Shown here piece after piece: positions 1 to 8,325 of a stretch of DNA of 64,000 nucleotides. Made by a program: the position numbers and the translations under genes. This DNA comes from Pseudomonas oryzae (GTDB taxonomy: Bacteria; Pseudomonadota; Gammaproteobacteria; Pseudomonadales; Pseudomonadaceae). The notes under the pieces are model-generated. The model was not told the DNA's origin. It searched no databases and saw only the letters and a list, made by a program, of their open reading frames with translations. Position 1 is the stretch's first letter. Every line of letters starts with the position of its first letter. The stretch lies in NCBI RefSeq assembly GCF_900104805.1, contig NZ_LT629751.1, positions 1,717,001 through 1,781,000 on the forward strand. The letters are read 5' to 3'.

Positions 1-1219
1 CGTCGACGTTGAGGCCGGAGGTCGGGCCGAGGGTCGAGTCGGAGGCCGGCGAGCCGGCGTCGCCCAGCGCACCGGCGGTGCCCACCAGGCTGACGATGGC
101 CAGCGGGCTGAAGCCCAGCTCCACACCCAGCGGCACGAAGATCGCCGCGATGATCGGCACGGTGGAGAACGACGAGCCGATGCCCATGGTCACCAGCAGG
201 CCGACCAGCAGCATCAGCAGCGCGCCGAGCGCCTTGCTGTTGCCGATCGCCCCGGCGGCGGCGTCCACCAGCGCCTTGACGTGGCCGGTCTCGCGCATCA
301 CCTCGGCGAAGCCGGCGGCGGCGATCATGATGAAGCCGATCATCGCCATCATCTTCATGCCCTCGGTGAACAGGCCGTCGGCCTCGCGCCAGCGCACCAC
401 CCCGGAGGCGGAGAACACCACGAAGCCGGCCAGCGCGCCGATGATCATCGAGTCCAGCCACAGCTGCACGGCGAAGGCCACCGCCACCGCCACGCCGGCG
501 ACCAGCAGGGTGCGCGGGCTGTAGCGGCGCTCCACCTGCTCCACCTGCTCGATCGCCGCCAGGTCGTACTGGCGCGGCTTGCGGTAGCTGACGAAGGCCA
601 GCAGCAGGCCGCACAGCATGCCCAGCGCCGGGATCGCCATGGCCTGGGTGACACTGATGCCAGCCACGTCGACGCCGCTGCGGCTGACGTTGGCCAGCAG
701 GATGTCGTTGAGGAAGATGCCGCCGAAGCCCACCGGCAGGAACATGTACGGGGTGATCAGGCCGAAGGTCAGCACGCAGGCGATCAGTCGGCGGTCGAGC
801 TGCAGGCGGCTCATCACGTAAAGCAGCGGCGGCACCAGCAGCGGGATGAAGGCGATGTGGATCGGCAGGATGTTCTGCGACGCCACCGCCACCAGCAGCA
901 GCAGGCCGAGCACCAGCCATTTCACCGCGGCACCGCCATTGGCCTCCTGGCGGCCGACCAGATGCAGCGCCCGGTCCGCCAGGGCGTGGGCCATGCCGGA
1001 ACGGGCGATGGCCACCGCGAAAGCACCGAGCAGCGCGTAGGACAGGGCCACGGTGGCGCCGCCACCCAGCCCCTTGTTGAAGGCCGCCAGGGTGCCCTCG
1101 ATGCCGAGACCGCCGGCCATGCCTCCGGCCAGGGCGCCGAGGATCAGGGCGACCACCACATGCACGCGGGCCAGGCTGAGTACCAGCATCAGGCCGACGG
1201 CGATGAGTACCGCGTTCAT
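1..1219 (-). CDS. Na+/H+ antiporter family membrane protein, 3' end cut off by window edge
   Basis: The reverse strand starts at the ATG at 1219-1217, with GGAG seven bases upstream, and reads open to the window edge (about 406 codons). The protein is almost entirely hydrophobic, with about ten predicted membrane helices. It begins [20 protein letters not shown] and carries glycine-rich stretches near residues 45-60 and a serine/proline-rich re-entrant-type stretch ([17 protein letters not shown]) close to the cut end. These features fit the NhaC-like Na+/H+ antiporter superfamily that includes the Bacillus YuiF type. The transported ion or amino acid cannot be told from sequence. It is transcribed divergently from the sulfide operon, with 278 bases between the two starts. 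Confidence 0.72.
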   Translation of the reverse strand, partial: MNAVLIAVGLMLVLSLARVHVVVALILGALAGGMAGGLGIEGTLAAFNKGLGGGATVALSYALLGAFAVAIARSGMAHALADRALHLVGRQEANGGAAVKWLVLGLLLLVAVASQNILPIHIAFIPLLVPPLLYVMSRLQLDRRLIACVLTFGLITPYMFLPVGFGGIFLNDILLANVSRSGVDVAGISVTQAMAIPALGMLCGLLLAFVSYRKPRQYDLAAIEQVEQVERRYSPRTLLVAGVAVAVAFAVQLWLDSMIIGALAGFVVFSASGVVRWREADGLFTEGMKMMAMIGFIMIAAAGFAEVMRETGHVKALVDAAAGAIGNSKALGALLMLLVGLLVTMGIGSSFSTVPIIAAIFVPLGVELGFSPLAIVSLVGTAGALGDAGSPASDSTLGPTSGLNVD

Positions 1220-1445
1220 ATCTTCACTCCAGATTTCGGGATCGCCCGCGGGCGAAAGGCCGGCACTCTGCCCAAAGGCCGCCTTCCTGTCAAAAGCGCT
1301 GGCCAGACGGCTCCGGCCGCAGCGCCATGAATGACCGACGCAAGCCACGGGGTAGGTCCGCGCGGTCCACACTGCAGCCCTGAGGCATGGCCTTCATACT
1401 TTATAATTATTAATTCTATGCATAGAACCAAAAAGCGCAGTAGGC

Positions 1446-1476
1446 TTGAACCACAGAATACCCCCAAGGGTATACA
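1446..1476 (+). promoter_or_regulatory. Candidate promoter of the sulfide operon enclosing a CsoR/CstR-like operator
   Basis: TTGAAC (1446-1451) and TATACA (1471-1476) could serve as -35 and -10 with a long 19-base spacer. Between them, overlapping the -10, lies the perfect palindrome ATACCCCCAAGGGTAT (1458-1473). G/C-tract palindromes ending in ATAC/GTAT are the known operators of CsoR-family (DUF156) repressors, including the persulfide sensor CstR, which controls sqr and persulfide dioxygenase genes in Staphylococcus. No CsoR-type gene lies in this window, so the binding protein is inferred. The rest of 1220-1497 shows only an AT-rich stretch near 1400-1430. Confidence 0.55.
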
Positions 1477-1497
1477 GACAACCACGGAGGAAGCCCC

Positions 1498-2364
1498 ATG
1501 AACGCCCACGTCGAAGCCTTCTTCGATCCCGCCACCTACACCTACAGCTACGTGGTGAGCGACCCGACCAGCCGCCAGTGCGCGCTGATCGACCCCGTTC
1601 TGGACTACGACCCCGCCGCCGGGCGCACCTCGCACAAGAGCGCCGACCGCATGATCGCCTACGTGCGCGAGCACGGCCTGAGCGTGCAGTGGATCCTCGA
1701 GACCCACGTGCACGCCGACCACCTGAGCGCCGGCCACTACCTCAAGGAACAGCTCGGCGGCCAACTGGGCATCGGCGACCGCATCACCGTGATCCAGCAG
1801 ACCTTCGGCAAGCTGTTCAACGCCGGGGCCGAGTTCGCCACCGACGGCCGCCAGTTCGACCACCAGTTCCACGACGACGAGGAGTTCCGCGTCGGCACCA
1901 TCAAGGCCCGCGCCATCCACACCCCCGGCCACACCCCGGCGTGCATGACCTACCTGATCGGCGACGCCGCCTTCGTCGGCGACACCCTGTTCATGCCCGA
2001 CTACGGCACCGCGCGCTGTGACTTCCCCGGCGGCGACGCACGCGCCCTGTACCGTTCGATCCACACCAAGCTGTTCAGCCTGGCGGACGCGACCCGCGTG
2101 TTCATGTGCCACGACTACAAGGCGCCGGGGCGCGACGAATACCTCTACGAAACGACCATCGGCGCTGAACGTGAGCACAACGTGCACATCCACGAGGGGG
2201 TCGGCGAAGAGGACTTCGTCGCCATGCGCCAGGCCCGCGACGCCACCCTCGGCATGCCGGCGCTGATCCTGCCCTCGGTGCAGATCAACATGCGCGCCGG
2301 CGAGCTGCCGCCGGCCGAGAGCAACGGCAGCCGCTACCTGAAGATCCCGCTCGACGTGCTCTGA
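1498..2364 (+). CDS. MBL-fold persulfide dioxygenase (ETHE1/Blh-like)
   Basis: A 288-residue metallo-beta-lactamase-fold protein with the metal motif THVHADH (H70, H72, D74, H75), a later GHTPACM stretch near residue 145, and GDTLFMPDYGTARCDF, which is typical of ETHE1-type persulfide dioxygenases. These mononuclear iron enzymes oxidise glutathione persulfide to sulfite and glutathione in the cytoplasm. The ATG follows GGAGG with good spacing. It is the first gene of an apparent five-gene operon, 39 bases before the SQR fusion gene, which supports a role in sulfide detoxification rather than lactam hydrolysis. The family is often annotated as beta-lactamase hydrolase-related protein. Confidence 0.85.
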   Translation: MNAHVEAFFDPATYTYSYVVSDPTSRQCALIDPVLDYDPAAGRTSHKSADRMIAYVREHGLSVQWILETHVHADHLSAGHYLKEQLGGQLGIGDRITVIQQTFGKLFNAGAEFATDGRQFDHQFHDDEEFRVGTIKARAIHTPGHTPACMTYLIGDAAFVGDTLFMPDYGTARCDFPGGDARALYRSIHTKLFSLADATRVFMCHDYKAPGRDEYLYETTIGAEREHNVHIHEGVGEEDFVAMRQARDATLGMPALILPSVQINMRAGELPPAESNGSRYLKIPLDVL

Positions 2365-2403
2365 CGCCGCCCCGCACTCCAACGCAGAATGGAGAACGAC
2401 AAG

Positions 2404-4146
2404 ATGCAACCGATCAAGCGCCTGACCCCGTTCATCGCCGTGGCTGGCCAGCTCGAACCTGCCGACATGGGAGCCCTGGCCGCCAGCGGCTACCGCTGCG
2501 TGATCAACAACCGTCCGGACGACGAGGGCGAAGGCCAGCCCTCCAGCGCCACGCTGCGCACCGCGGCCGAGGCCTCCGGCCTGGAGTACCACCACCTGCC
2601 GGTGGTCTCCGGCCAGATCACCGACGAGGACGTCAGCGCCTTCCGCGAGCTGCTCGACCAGGTCAGGGGACCGGTGCTGGCCTTCTGCCGCACCGGCACC
2701 CGCTCGACCACCCTGTGGGCGCTGGCCGAGGCCCATCACCTGCATCCCGAGGCCCTGCTGGCCACCGCGAAGGAGGCCGGCTACGAGCTGGCCGCCCTGC
2801 AGCCGCGCCTCAAGCAGCGCTGGCAGACCCTGCCCAACCGGCCGCAGCCGGCGGCCGCCTACGCGCACACGCCGCGCTACGACGTACTGGTGATCGGCGG
2901 CGGCGCGGCCGGCTGCGCGGTCACCGCCAGCCTGCTCAAGCGCGACGCCGGCCTGCGCATCGCCATCGTCGAACCGCGCGACCAGCACTACTACCAGCCG
3001 GGCTGGACCCTGGTCGGTGCCGGGGTGTTCGACCGCGCGCGCACCGAGCGCGACATGGCCCGCTGCATCCCCGCCAAGGCGCAGTGGATCCGCGCCGCCG
3101 CGACGGCCTTCGAGCCGGAGCAGCAGCAGGTGGTGCTGGAGGACGGCAGCCGCCTCGGCTACCGGGCGCTGATCGTCTGCCCGGGGCTGAGCCTCAACTG
3201 GGATGCCATCGAGGGCGCCCGCGAGACCCTCGGCCGCAACGGCGTCTCCAGCAACTACGTGTTCGAACTGGCGCCCTACACCTGGCAGCAGGTGCAGGCC
3301 CTGCGCGGCGGCCGCGCACTGTTCACCCAGCCGCCGATGCCGATCAAGTGCGCCGGCGCACCGCAGAAGGCCATGTACCTGTCCTGCGACCACTGGCTGA
3401 AACAGGGCGTGCTGGGCAACATCCAGGTCGACTTCTGCTCGGCCGGCGCGGTGCTGTTCGGCGTCGCCGACTTCGTGCCGCCGCTGATGCAGTACGTCGA
3501 GCGCTACGGCGCCCACCTCCACTTCAACGAGACGCTGGTCAAGGTCGACGGCGAGGCGCACAAGGCCTGGTTCAAGGTCGCTGGCAGCGACGGCAGCAGC
3601 AGCCTGGTCGAGCGCGAGTTCGACTTCCTGCACATGGTGCCGCCGCAGCGCGCCCCGGAATTCATCCGCCAGAGCCCGCTGGCCAACGCCGATGGCTGGG
3701 TCGAGGCCGACCACGAGACCCTGCGCCATCCGCGCTACGGCAACATCTTCAGCCTCGGCGACGTGTGCGCCGCGCCCAATGCCAAGACCGCCGCGGCGGT
3801 GCGCAAGCAGGCGCCGGTGGTGGCCGAGAACGTCCACGGCGTGCTCGCCGGACGCGGTCCGCGGGCGATCTACGACGGCTACGGCTCCTGCCCGCTGACC
3901 GTCGAGCGCGGCAAGGTGATCCTCGCCGAGTTCGGCTACGGCGGCAAACTGCTGCCCAGCTTCCCTCTCGACCCGCGGGTACCGCGCCGCCTGGCCTGGG
4001 ACCTGAAGACCAAGTGGATGCCCAGCATCTACTTCGACCTGATGCTCAAGGGCCACGAGTGGCTGGCCGAGCCGAAGCACCTGGACTTCGAACCACGCCC
4101 GGTGGAATCGCCCGCCGCCTGCGACTTTACCCAGGAGAAGAAGTGA
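2404..4146 (+). CDS. DUF442 (rhodanese/phosphatase-like) domain fused to sulfide:quinone oxidoreductase
   Basis: A 580-residue two-domain protein. Residues 1-110 form a DUF442 domain with the loop CRTGTRS (C95), which has the six-residue spacing seen in rhodaneses rather than the CX5R of tyrosine phosphatases. From residue 160 onward comes an FAD-binding disulfide oxidoreductase fold (GGGAAG, 165-170) that ends like type II sulfide:quinone reductases. IKCAGAPQK places one likely redox cysteine at C316, and GDVCAAPN a second at C455. SQR oxidises sulfide, reduces quinone and delivers persulfide to an acceptor; the fused domain may take the sulfane sulfur. I chose the ATG at 2404 because GGAG precedes it by nine bases, whereas the ATG at 2389 has no ribosome site. 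Its stop overlaps the next start. Confidence 0.85.
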   Translation: MQPIKRLTPFIAVAGQLEPADMGALAASGYRCVINNRPDDEGEGQPSSATLRTAAEASGLEYHHLPVVSGQITDEDVSAFRELLDQVRGPVLAFCRTGTRSTTLWALAEAHHLHPEALLATAKEAGYELAALQPRLKQRWQTLPNRPQPAAAYAHTPRYDVLVIGGGAAGCAVTASLLKRDAGLRIAIVEPRDQHYYQPGWTLVGAGVFDRARTERDMARCIPAKAQWIRAAATAFEPEQQQVVLEDGSRLGYRALIVCPGLSLNWDAIEGARETLGRNGVSSNYVFELAPYTWQQVQALRGGRALFTQPPMPIKCAGAPQKAMYLSCDHWLKQGVLGNIQVDFCSAGAVLFGVADFVPPLMQYVERYGAHLHFNETLVKVDGEAHKAWFKVAGSDGSSSLVEREFDFLHMVPPQRAPEFIRQSPLANADGWVEADHETLRHPRYGNIFSLGDVCAAPNAKTAAAVRKQAPVVAENVHGVLAGRGPRAIYDGYGSCPLTVERGKVILAEFGYGGKLLPSFPLDPRVPRRLAWDLKTKWMPSIYFDLMLKGHEWLAEPKHLDFEPRPVESPAACDFTQEKK

Positions 4147-5948
4147 TGAACGAGCGGCTCGCCCGCTTCCTGCCGTGCCTGGAGTGGGCACGGCACTACG
4201 ACCGCGAGGCAGCGGGCAAGGATGCCCTGGCCGCGCTGATCGTCACCCTGATGCTGATCCCGCAGAGCCTGGCCTACGCCATGCTCGCCGGGCTGCCGCC
4301 GGTCAACGGCCTGTACGCCAGCATCCTGCCACTGGTGGCCTACGCCCTGTTCGGCACCAGTCGTACCCTGGCGGTCGGCCCGGTGGCGGTGGTCTCGCTG
4401 ATGACCGCCGCCGCGCTCGGCCCTCTGTTCGCCACGGGCAGCGCCGAATACGCCGGCGCCACCCTGCTGCTGGCCCTGCTCTCCGGTGTCCTGCTGCTGG
4501 CAATGGCGCTGCTGCGCCTGGGTTTTCTCGCCAACTTCCTCAGCCACCCGGTGATCTCCGGCTTCATCAGCGCCTCGGGCCTGCTCATCGCCCTCGGCCA
4601 GCTCAAGCACATCCTCGGCATCAGGATCGAGGGCGAAACCGCGCCGCAACTGCTTCACGGCCTGTATGGCGGCCTGCCCGCCACCCACCTGCCGACCCTG
4701 GCGATCGGCGGCGTGAGCGTGGTGTTCCTGTTCCTGGTGCGTAGCAGGCTCAGCGGCTGGCTGCAGGCCGCCGGCTTCACCCCACGCCTGGCCGGCCATC
4801 TGGCCAAGACCGGCCCGGTGGTCGCCCTGCTGGCCTCGGTACTGGTGGTCAGTCTGTTCGATCTGGCCAGCGCCGGCGTGCGCGTGGTCGGCGCCGTGCC
4901 CACCGGCCTGCCGGCGTTCAACCTGCCGCCGCTGGACCTGGCACTGGCACGTCAGCTGCTGCCGGCGGCGCTGCTGATCAGCCTGGTCGGCTTCGTCGAG
5001 TCGGTGTCGGTGGCGCAGACCCTGGCCGCCCAGCGCCGCCAGCGCATCGAGCCCAACCAGGAGCTGGTCGCCCTCGGCAGCGCCAACGTCGCCGCGGCGC
5101 TGAGCGGCGGCTTCCCGGTCACCGGCGGCTTCGCCCGCTCGGTGGTCAACTTCGACGCCGGCGCGCAGACCCCACTGGCCGGCGCGCTGACCGCCGTCGG
5201 CATCGCCGTCACCGTGCTGTTCTTCACTCCGCTGTTCCACAACCTGCCGCAGGCGGTGCTGGCCGCCACCATCATCGTCGCGGTACTCAGCCTGGTCGAT
5301 CTCGGCGCGCTCCGGCGCACCTGGCGCTACTCGCGGCAGGACGCCGCCGCCATGGCCGCCACCATGCTCGGCGTGCTACTGATCGGCGTCGAGGCCGGCA
5401 TCCTGCTCGGCGTCGGCCTGTCGCTGCTGCTGTTCCTCTGGCGCACCAGCAAGCCGCACATCGCCGTGGTCGGCCAGTTGCCGGGCAGCGAGCACTTCCG
5501 CAACGTCGAGCGCTTCGCCGTGGTGGAAAGCCCGCGGGTGCTGTCGGTGCGCGTCGACGAGAGCCTGTACTTCCCCAACGCGCGCTACCTGGAAGACCGC
5601 ATCGCCGCGCTGGTCGCCCGCCATCCGCAGGTCGAGCACCTGGTGCTGATGTGCCCGGGGGTCAACCTGATCGACGCCAGCGCCCTGGAAAGCCTCAAGG
5701 CGATCAGCGTGCGCCTGCACGCCGCCGGCATCCAGCTGCACCTCTCCGAGGTCAAGGGCCCGGTGATGGACCGTCTCAAGCAGTCCGACTTCCTCGACCA
5801 CTTCGGCGGCCGGGTGTTCATCAGCCAGTTCGAGGCGCTCGCCGAACTCGACCCGCAGACCACCCTGCAGGCCATCGCCCTGCGCCGCAACGGACTCCAT
5901 GCCATTCCCACTCCACGACAGGAAAGCGACAGTGAAAAGCGCCCATGA
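4146..5948 (+). CDS. SulP-family anion transporter with STAS domain
   Basis: A 600-residue SLC26/SulP transporter. The membrane part (about residues 10-430) contains the family signature region LIPQSLAYAMLAGLPPVNGL and the motif SGGFPVTGGFARS. A cytoplasmic STAS domain occupies roughly residues 450-575. The ATG overlaps the TGA of the SQR gene (TGATG), so translation is probably coupled. SulP members carry sulfate, bicarbonate or other anions. Inside a sulfide-oxidation operon, sulfate or sulfite movement is the simplest guess, but direction and substrate are not shown by the sequence. Confidence 0.88.
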   Translation: MNERLARFLPCLEWARHYDREAAGKDALAALIVTLMLIPQSLAYAMLAGLPPVNGLYASILPLVAYALFGTSRTLAVGPVAVVSLMTAAALGPLFATGSAEYAGATLLLALLSGVLLLAMALLRLGFLANFLSHPVISGFISASGLLIALGQLKHILGIRIEGETAPQLLHGLYGGLPATHLPTLAIGGVSVVFLFLVRSRLSGWLQAAGFTPRLAGHLAKTGPVVALLASVLVVSLFDLASAGVRVVGAVPTGLPAFNLPPLDLALARQLLPAALLISLVGFVESVSVAQTLAAQRRQRIEPNQELVALGSANVAAALSGGFPVTGGFARSVVNFDAGAQTPLAGALTAVGIAVTVLFFTPLFHNLPQAVLAATIIVAVLSLVDLGALRRTWRYSRQDAAAMAATMLGVLLIGVEAGILLGVGLSLLLFLWRTSKPHIAVVGQLPGSEHFRNVERFAVVESPRVLSVRVDESLYFPNARYLEDRIAALVARHPQVEHLVLMCPGVNLIDASALESLKAISVRLHAAGIQLHLSEVKGPVMDRLKQSDFLDHFGGRVFISQFEALAELDPQTTLQAIALRRNGLHAIPTPRQESDSEKRP

Positions 5949-6312
5949 CCTGGTGGCCGAAGCCAAGGCCCGCATCCGTGAGATCGACCTCGACGCCGCC
6001 GACGCGGCGATCCGCGACGCCGACCTGCTGCTCGACGTGCGCGAGGCCGACGAATACCACGCCGGCCATGTTCCCGGCGCGGTGAACATTCCGCGCGGCC
6101 TGCTGGAGTTCAAGTTCAGCGCCACCCCGGAACTGTCATCCCGCGATCTGAAGATCGTGCTGTACTGCAAGACGAGCGGTCGCGCCGCGCTGGCCGCCTG
6201 CGCCCTGCACGACATGGGCTACCTGGACGTGCAGTCGATCGCCGGCGGCTTCGATGCCTGGAGCGCGGCCGGCAAGGCGGTGGTGACACCGAGCCTGCCG
6301 GCCTTCGAGTGA
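5932..6312 (+). CDS. Single-domain rhodanese (sulfurtransferase)
   Basis: A 126-residue single rhodanese domain with LLLDVREADEYHAGHVPGAV near residues 31-50 and the active loop CKTSGR (C79). The catalytic cysteine takes up sulfane sulfur; in this operon it could join persulfide and sulfite into thiosulfate. I prefer the GTG start at 5932, which follows AGGAAAG by five bases, over an upstream ATG at 5899 that has no ribosome site. The gene overlaps the last 17 bases of the SulP gene. In E. coli YgaP a rhodanese is fused to a DUF2892-like membrane part; here the two are neighbouring genes. Confidence 0.88.
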   Translation: MKSAHDLVAEAKARIREIDLDAADAAIRDADLLLDVREADEYHAGHVPGAVNIPRGLLEFKFSATPELSSRDLKIVLYCKTSGRAALAACALHDMGYLDVQSIAGGFDAWSAAGKAVVTPSLPAFE

Positions 6313-6361
6313 CGGCGCTCGCCGGCACCCATGGATTCATCTCACCAAGGAGGCAATACCC

Positions 6362-6550
6362 ATGCAGAAGAACGTTGGCGGCATCGACAAGATCGCCCGC
6401 ATCCTGGTCGGCATCGCGCTGATCGTCTGGGCCATCGCCGGCGGCCCGGTCTGGGCCTGGATCGGCATCCTGCCGCTGGCCACCGGCCTGCTCGGCTGGT
6501 GCCCGGCCTACACTCTGCTCGGCATCAAGACCTGCCCGCTGAAGAAGTAG
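6362..6550 (+). CDS. DUF2892 (YgaP-like) inner-membrane protein
   Basis: A 62-residue protein with two hydrophobic helices (about residues 10-28 and 31-50) and the motif WCPAYTLLGIKTCP containing two cysteines. It matches the DUF2892 family, the membrane half of YgaP-type rhodaneses. A strong AAGGAGG lies seven bases before the ATG. Placed last in the sulfide operon, it is a likely membrane partner of the preceding rhodanese, perhaps handling thiocyanate or sulfur transfer at the membrane. That role is inferred from YgaP. Confidence 0.85.
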   Translation: MQKNVGGIDKIARILVGIALIVWAIAGGPVWAWIGILPLATGLLGWCPAYTLLGIKTCPLKK

Positions 6551-6854
6551 GCAGCCTGCACTGAGCCCTGCGGCCCCGGGATGACCGGCCGTCGGCGCTG
6601 CCCGTGCTACCAGGGGCGGCATGGGCGGTCGATGCCCGGCACTCGTCCTCGACCTGAACATCCGCGGTCAGGTCGTCGGCGCAGCGCCGATGGCCACCCT
6701 CGGCAGCCAATGGCTTGCGGAGCGGCTGAAGCCGACCCGCGTGGCGGAGAGCCGGGCCTCGACCGGCCATGCGGCGGTTGCAGGGGTGCGTGCGGCGCGG
6801 ATGGTCTATGGTTGCACAAGAAAACAGGCGACAGATCCCGCGAGGAGCCCTCCC
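6551..6854. other. Intergenic stretch, no gene recognised
   Basis: About 300 GC-rich bases between the sulfide operon and the next gene. An open frame continues upstream of the ATG at 6855, but it has no ribosome site and its translation is arginine/alanine-rich, as expected of non-coding GC-rich DNA. No convincing terminator was seen directly after 6550, so some read-through is possible. Confidence 0.5.
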
Positions 6855-7397
6855 ATGAAAGAGCGACTGGTGGAGCTGATTACCCTGATCAGTTCCGGAT
6901 CCATGCGTGACGAAGACATCCAGCGCATTGCCGACGAAGCAGCCCGGGCCTATGCCGACCCACAGGCCTTCCTCGCGGCCAATCCGGGCATCGACCATGA
7001 GCCCGGCAGCCCGGTCCCGCTCGGCGAATCGGTACTGATCGACGGCCTGCCCGACGGCGTGCTGTTGCAGGCCAAGGGCGCCGACGAGCTGCTCCGGCAG
7101 ATAACCGCCACCTTCGGCGCCGAGTCCGCCCTGCACCTCAAGGCCGACGAACTGGCCGGCGCCGAGTTGCTCGACGCACTGAAGCGCATCCAGATGGAGC
7201 TCAGCAGCCTGAATCCGGACGCCGGCGGCTACGAGCTGCTCGACTTCAGCGAGCCGCTGGAAACCGAGCTGCAGATGGTCCTGATCTATACCCGCGACCT
7301 GCCGCGGGTGATGGAGCTGACGATGGACCTCGGCATCTACGCGGCGCCGGCCTACGAGAGCCGCCTGACCGAACTGGGCGACGGCGAGGACGGCTGA
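6855..7397 (+). CDS. Hypothetical protein, 180 residues
   Basis: This starts with ATG after GAGGAG and encodes a soluble, acidic, mostly helical protein, MKERLVELITLISSG at the N-terminus. It has no signal peptide or membrane segment, no cysteine, and I recognise no catalytic motif. A proline/glycine-containing stretch (residues 45-75) separates a helical N-terminal third from the rest. It is followed by a perfect 24-base palindrome that probably terminates it and the convergent gene. Function unknown. Confidence 0.7.
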   Translation: MKERLVELITLISSGSMRDEDIQRIADEAARAYADPQAFLAANPGIDHEPGSPVPLGESVLIDGLPDGVLLQAKGADELLRQITATFGAESALHLKADELAGAELLDALKRIQMELSSLNPDAGGYELLDFSEPLETELQMVLIYTRDLPRVMELTMDLGIYAAPAYESRLTELGDGEDG

Positions 7398-7433
7398 GCC
7401 TTCACCCTCTCCGCCGGAGAGACTGTGCACCCT

Positions 7434-7457
7434 TGCCACCCGCCGCGGCGGGTGGCA
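7434..7457. terminator. Perfect palindrome, likely bidirectional terminator
   Basis: TGCCACCCGCC and GGCGGGTGGCA form a 24-base perfect palindrome, extendable by a few more pairs, exactly between two convergent genes ending at 7397 and 7468. It has no T tract, so Rho-independent termination is plausible rather than certain. Confidence 0.6.
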
Positions 7458-7467
7458 GGGACAGTGC

Positions 7468-7785
7468 TCAGTAGAGGTAGTCGTTCTCGGTGGTCCGCTC
7501 ACGGAACTCGCCGTAGTGCACCGCATCGCTGAACAGCAGCTCGCCGCTGATCTCGCCGGGCAGTACGTCCGCCGGGCAGAAGCCGTCGTTGCACGCCACG
7601 TCCACCACCCAGCAGCCGCGCATGAAGGTCACCTTGTAACCGTCCCGTTGCAGCGCAGCCTCGGCGCGCTCCAACGCCTCGCGCAGGTCGTTGGCGCCGA
7701 CGTAGACGTTGACATGCGCCCCCAGAAAATCCCCCGCCGGAGACGGCCCGACCTCGGCGCCGACACAGAACAGATGGTTCTTCAT
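7468..7785 (-). CDS. Hypothetical protein, 105 residues
   Basis: The ATG at 7785 follows AGGAGAG. The protein (MKNHLFCVGAEVG start) is soluble and acidic, with three cysteines: one near the N-terminus and two around residues 64-72 (ACNDGFC). The fold looks like a small alpha/beta domain with GAHVNVYVGANDLREALERA near residues 22-41. No family is recognised. It lies downstream of another small gene in the same direction, 170 bases away. Confidence 0.65.
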   Translation of the reverse strand: MKNHLFCVGAEVGPSPAGDFLGAHVNVYVGANDLREALERAEAALQRDGYKVTFMRGCWVVDVACNDGFCPADVLPGEISGELLFSDAVHYGEFRERTTENDYLY

Positions 7786-7955
7786 TTGCACTCTCCTTCT
7801 GGCTCTCGGATTGACTTCACCTGTCGCCAGCCGGGGCCTTGCACCGCCGGCCGCAAAGAACTCAACGCAAGCATGGCACAGGTACAGGCTGCTGGTACGA
7901 AGTGCAAACCGATGCGGTGTTGCAAGCCACGACAGCCCCGGCAGGCCAGGTCGCT

Positions 7956-8192
7956 TCAACCACCCAGCGGCCGCAGTCCACGCGCGTAGTAGAACAGGAA
8001 CAGATTCTGCAGCAGTTCCTTGAGCACCGACGGCTCGCTGCTGCTCAGGCTGGCCAGGTCCAGATCGCCCTGCTCCTGCAATTCGGCGATGGCCTGTGGG
8101 TCGAACTGGGCGCAGACCCGGCCGCTGTCGCGGTCGAGAATGCGCAGCCAGGGTTGCGGGCGGTCCAGCCAGGCATCGATCAGAAAGGTCAT
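7956..8192 (-). CDS. Hypothetical protein, 78 residues
   Basis: The ATG at 8192 follows AGGAG. This small soluble protein begins MTFLIDAWLDRPQPWLRI, with a predicted beta-rich first half and a helical C-terminus rich in leucine (LKELLQNLFLFYYARGLRP). No family is recognised. It is read in the same direction as ahpF, but the ahpF terminator lies between them, so it is probably transcribed from its own promoter in the AT-rich 8193-8272 gap. Confidence 0.62.
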   Translation of the reverse strand: MTFLIDAWLDRPQPWLRILDRDSGRVCAQFDPQAIAELQEQGDLDLASLSSSEPSVLKELLQNLFLFYYARGLRPLGG

Positions 8193-8272
8193 GGCAGCAC
8201 TCCTGTGAGGAAACCTCAAATGAGATTAATTCCTATCTAAAGATTAGCCAAGTCCCTTGCATCCGCCGTTAC

Positions 8273-8308
8273 AAAAAACGCCCGCCCCGGTCTGGCCGGA
8301 GCGGGCGC
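8273..8308 (-). terminator. Rho-independent terminator of ahpF
   Basis: On the reverse strand, CGCCCGCTCC and GGGGCGGGCG form a strong hairpin immediately followed by six T residues, 18 bases after the ahpF stop codon. This is a textbook intrinsic terminator. Confidence 0.85.
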
Positions 8309-8325
8309 TCTGGGGTGCCTGGCGA

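Noticed and set aside
2389-2403. Earlier ATG for the DUF442-SQR fusion gene
   Set aside because: No ribosome site precedes it, while GGAG with good spacing precedes the ATG at 2404.
1216-4191. A reverse-strand open frame of nearly 1000 codons opposite the sulfide operon
   Set aside because: It is antisense to clearly coding dioxygenase and SQR genes, has a low-complexity alanine/glycine/arginine/valine composition typical of antisense frames in GC-rich DNA, and has no ribosome site.
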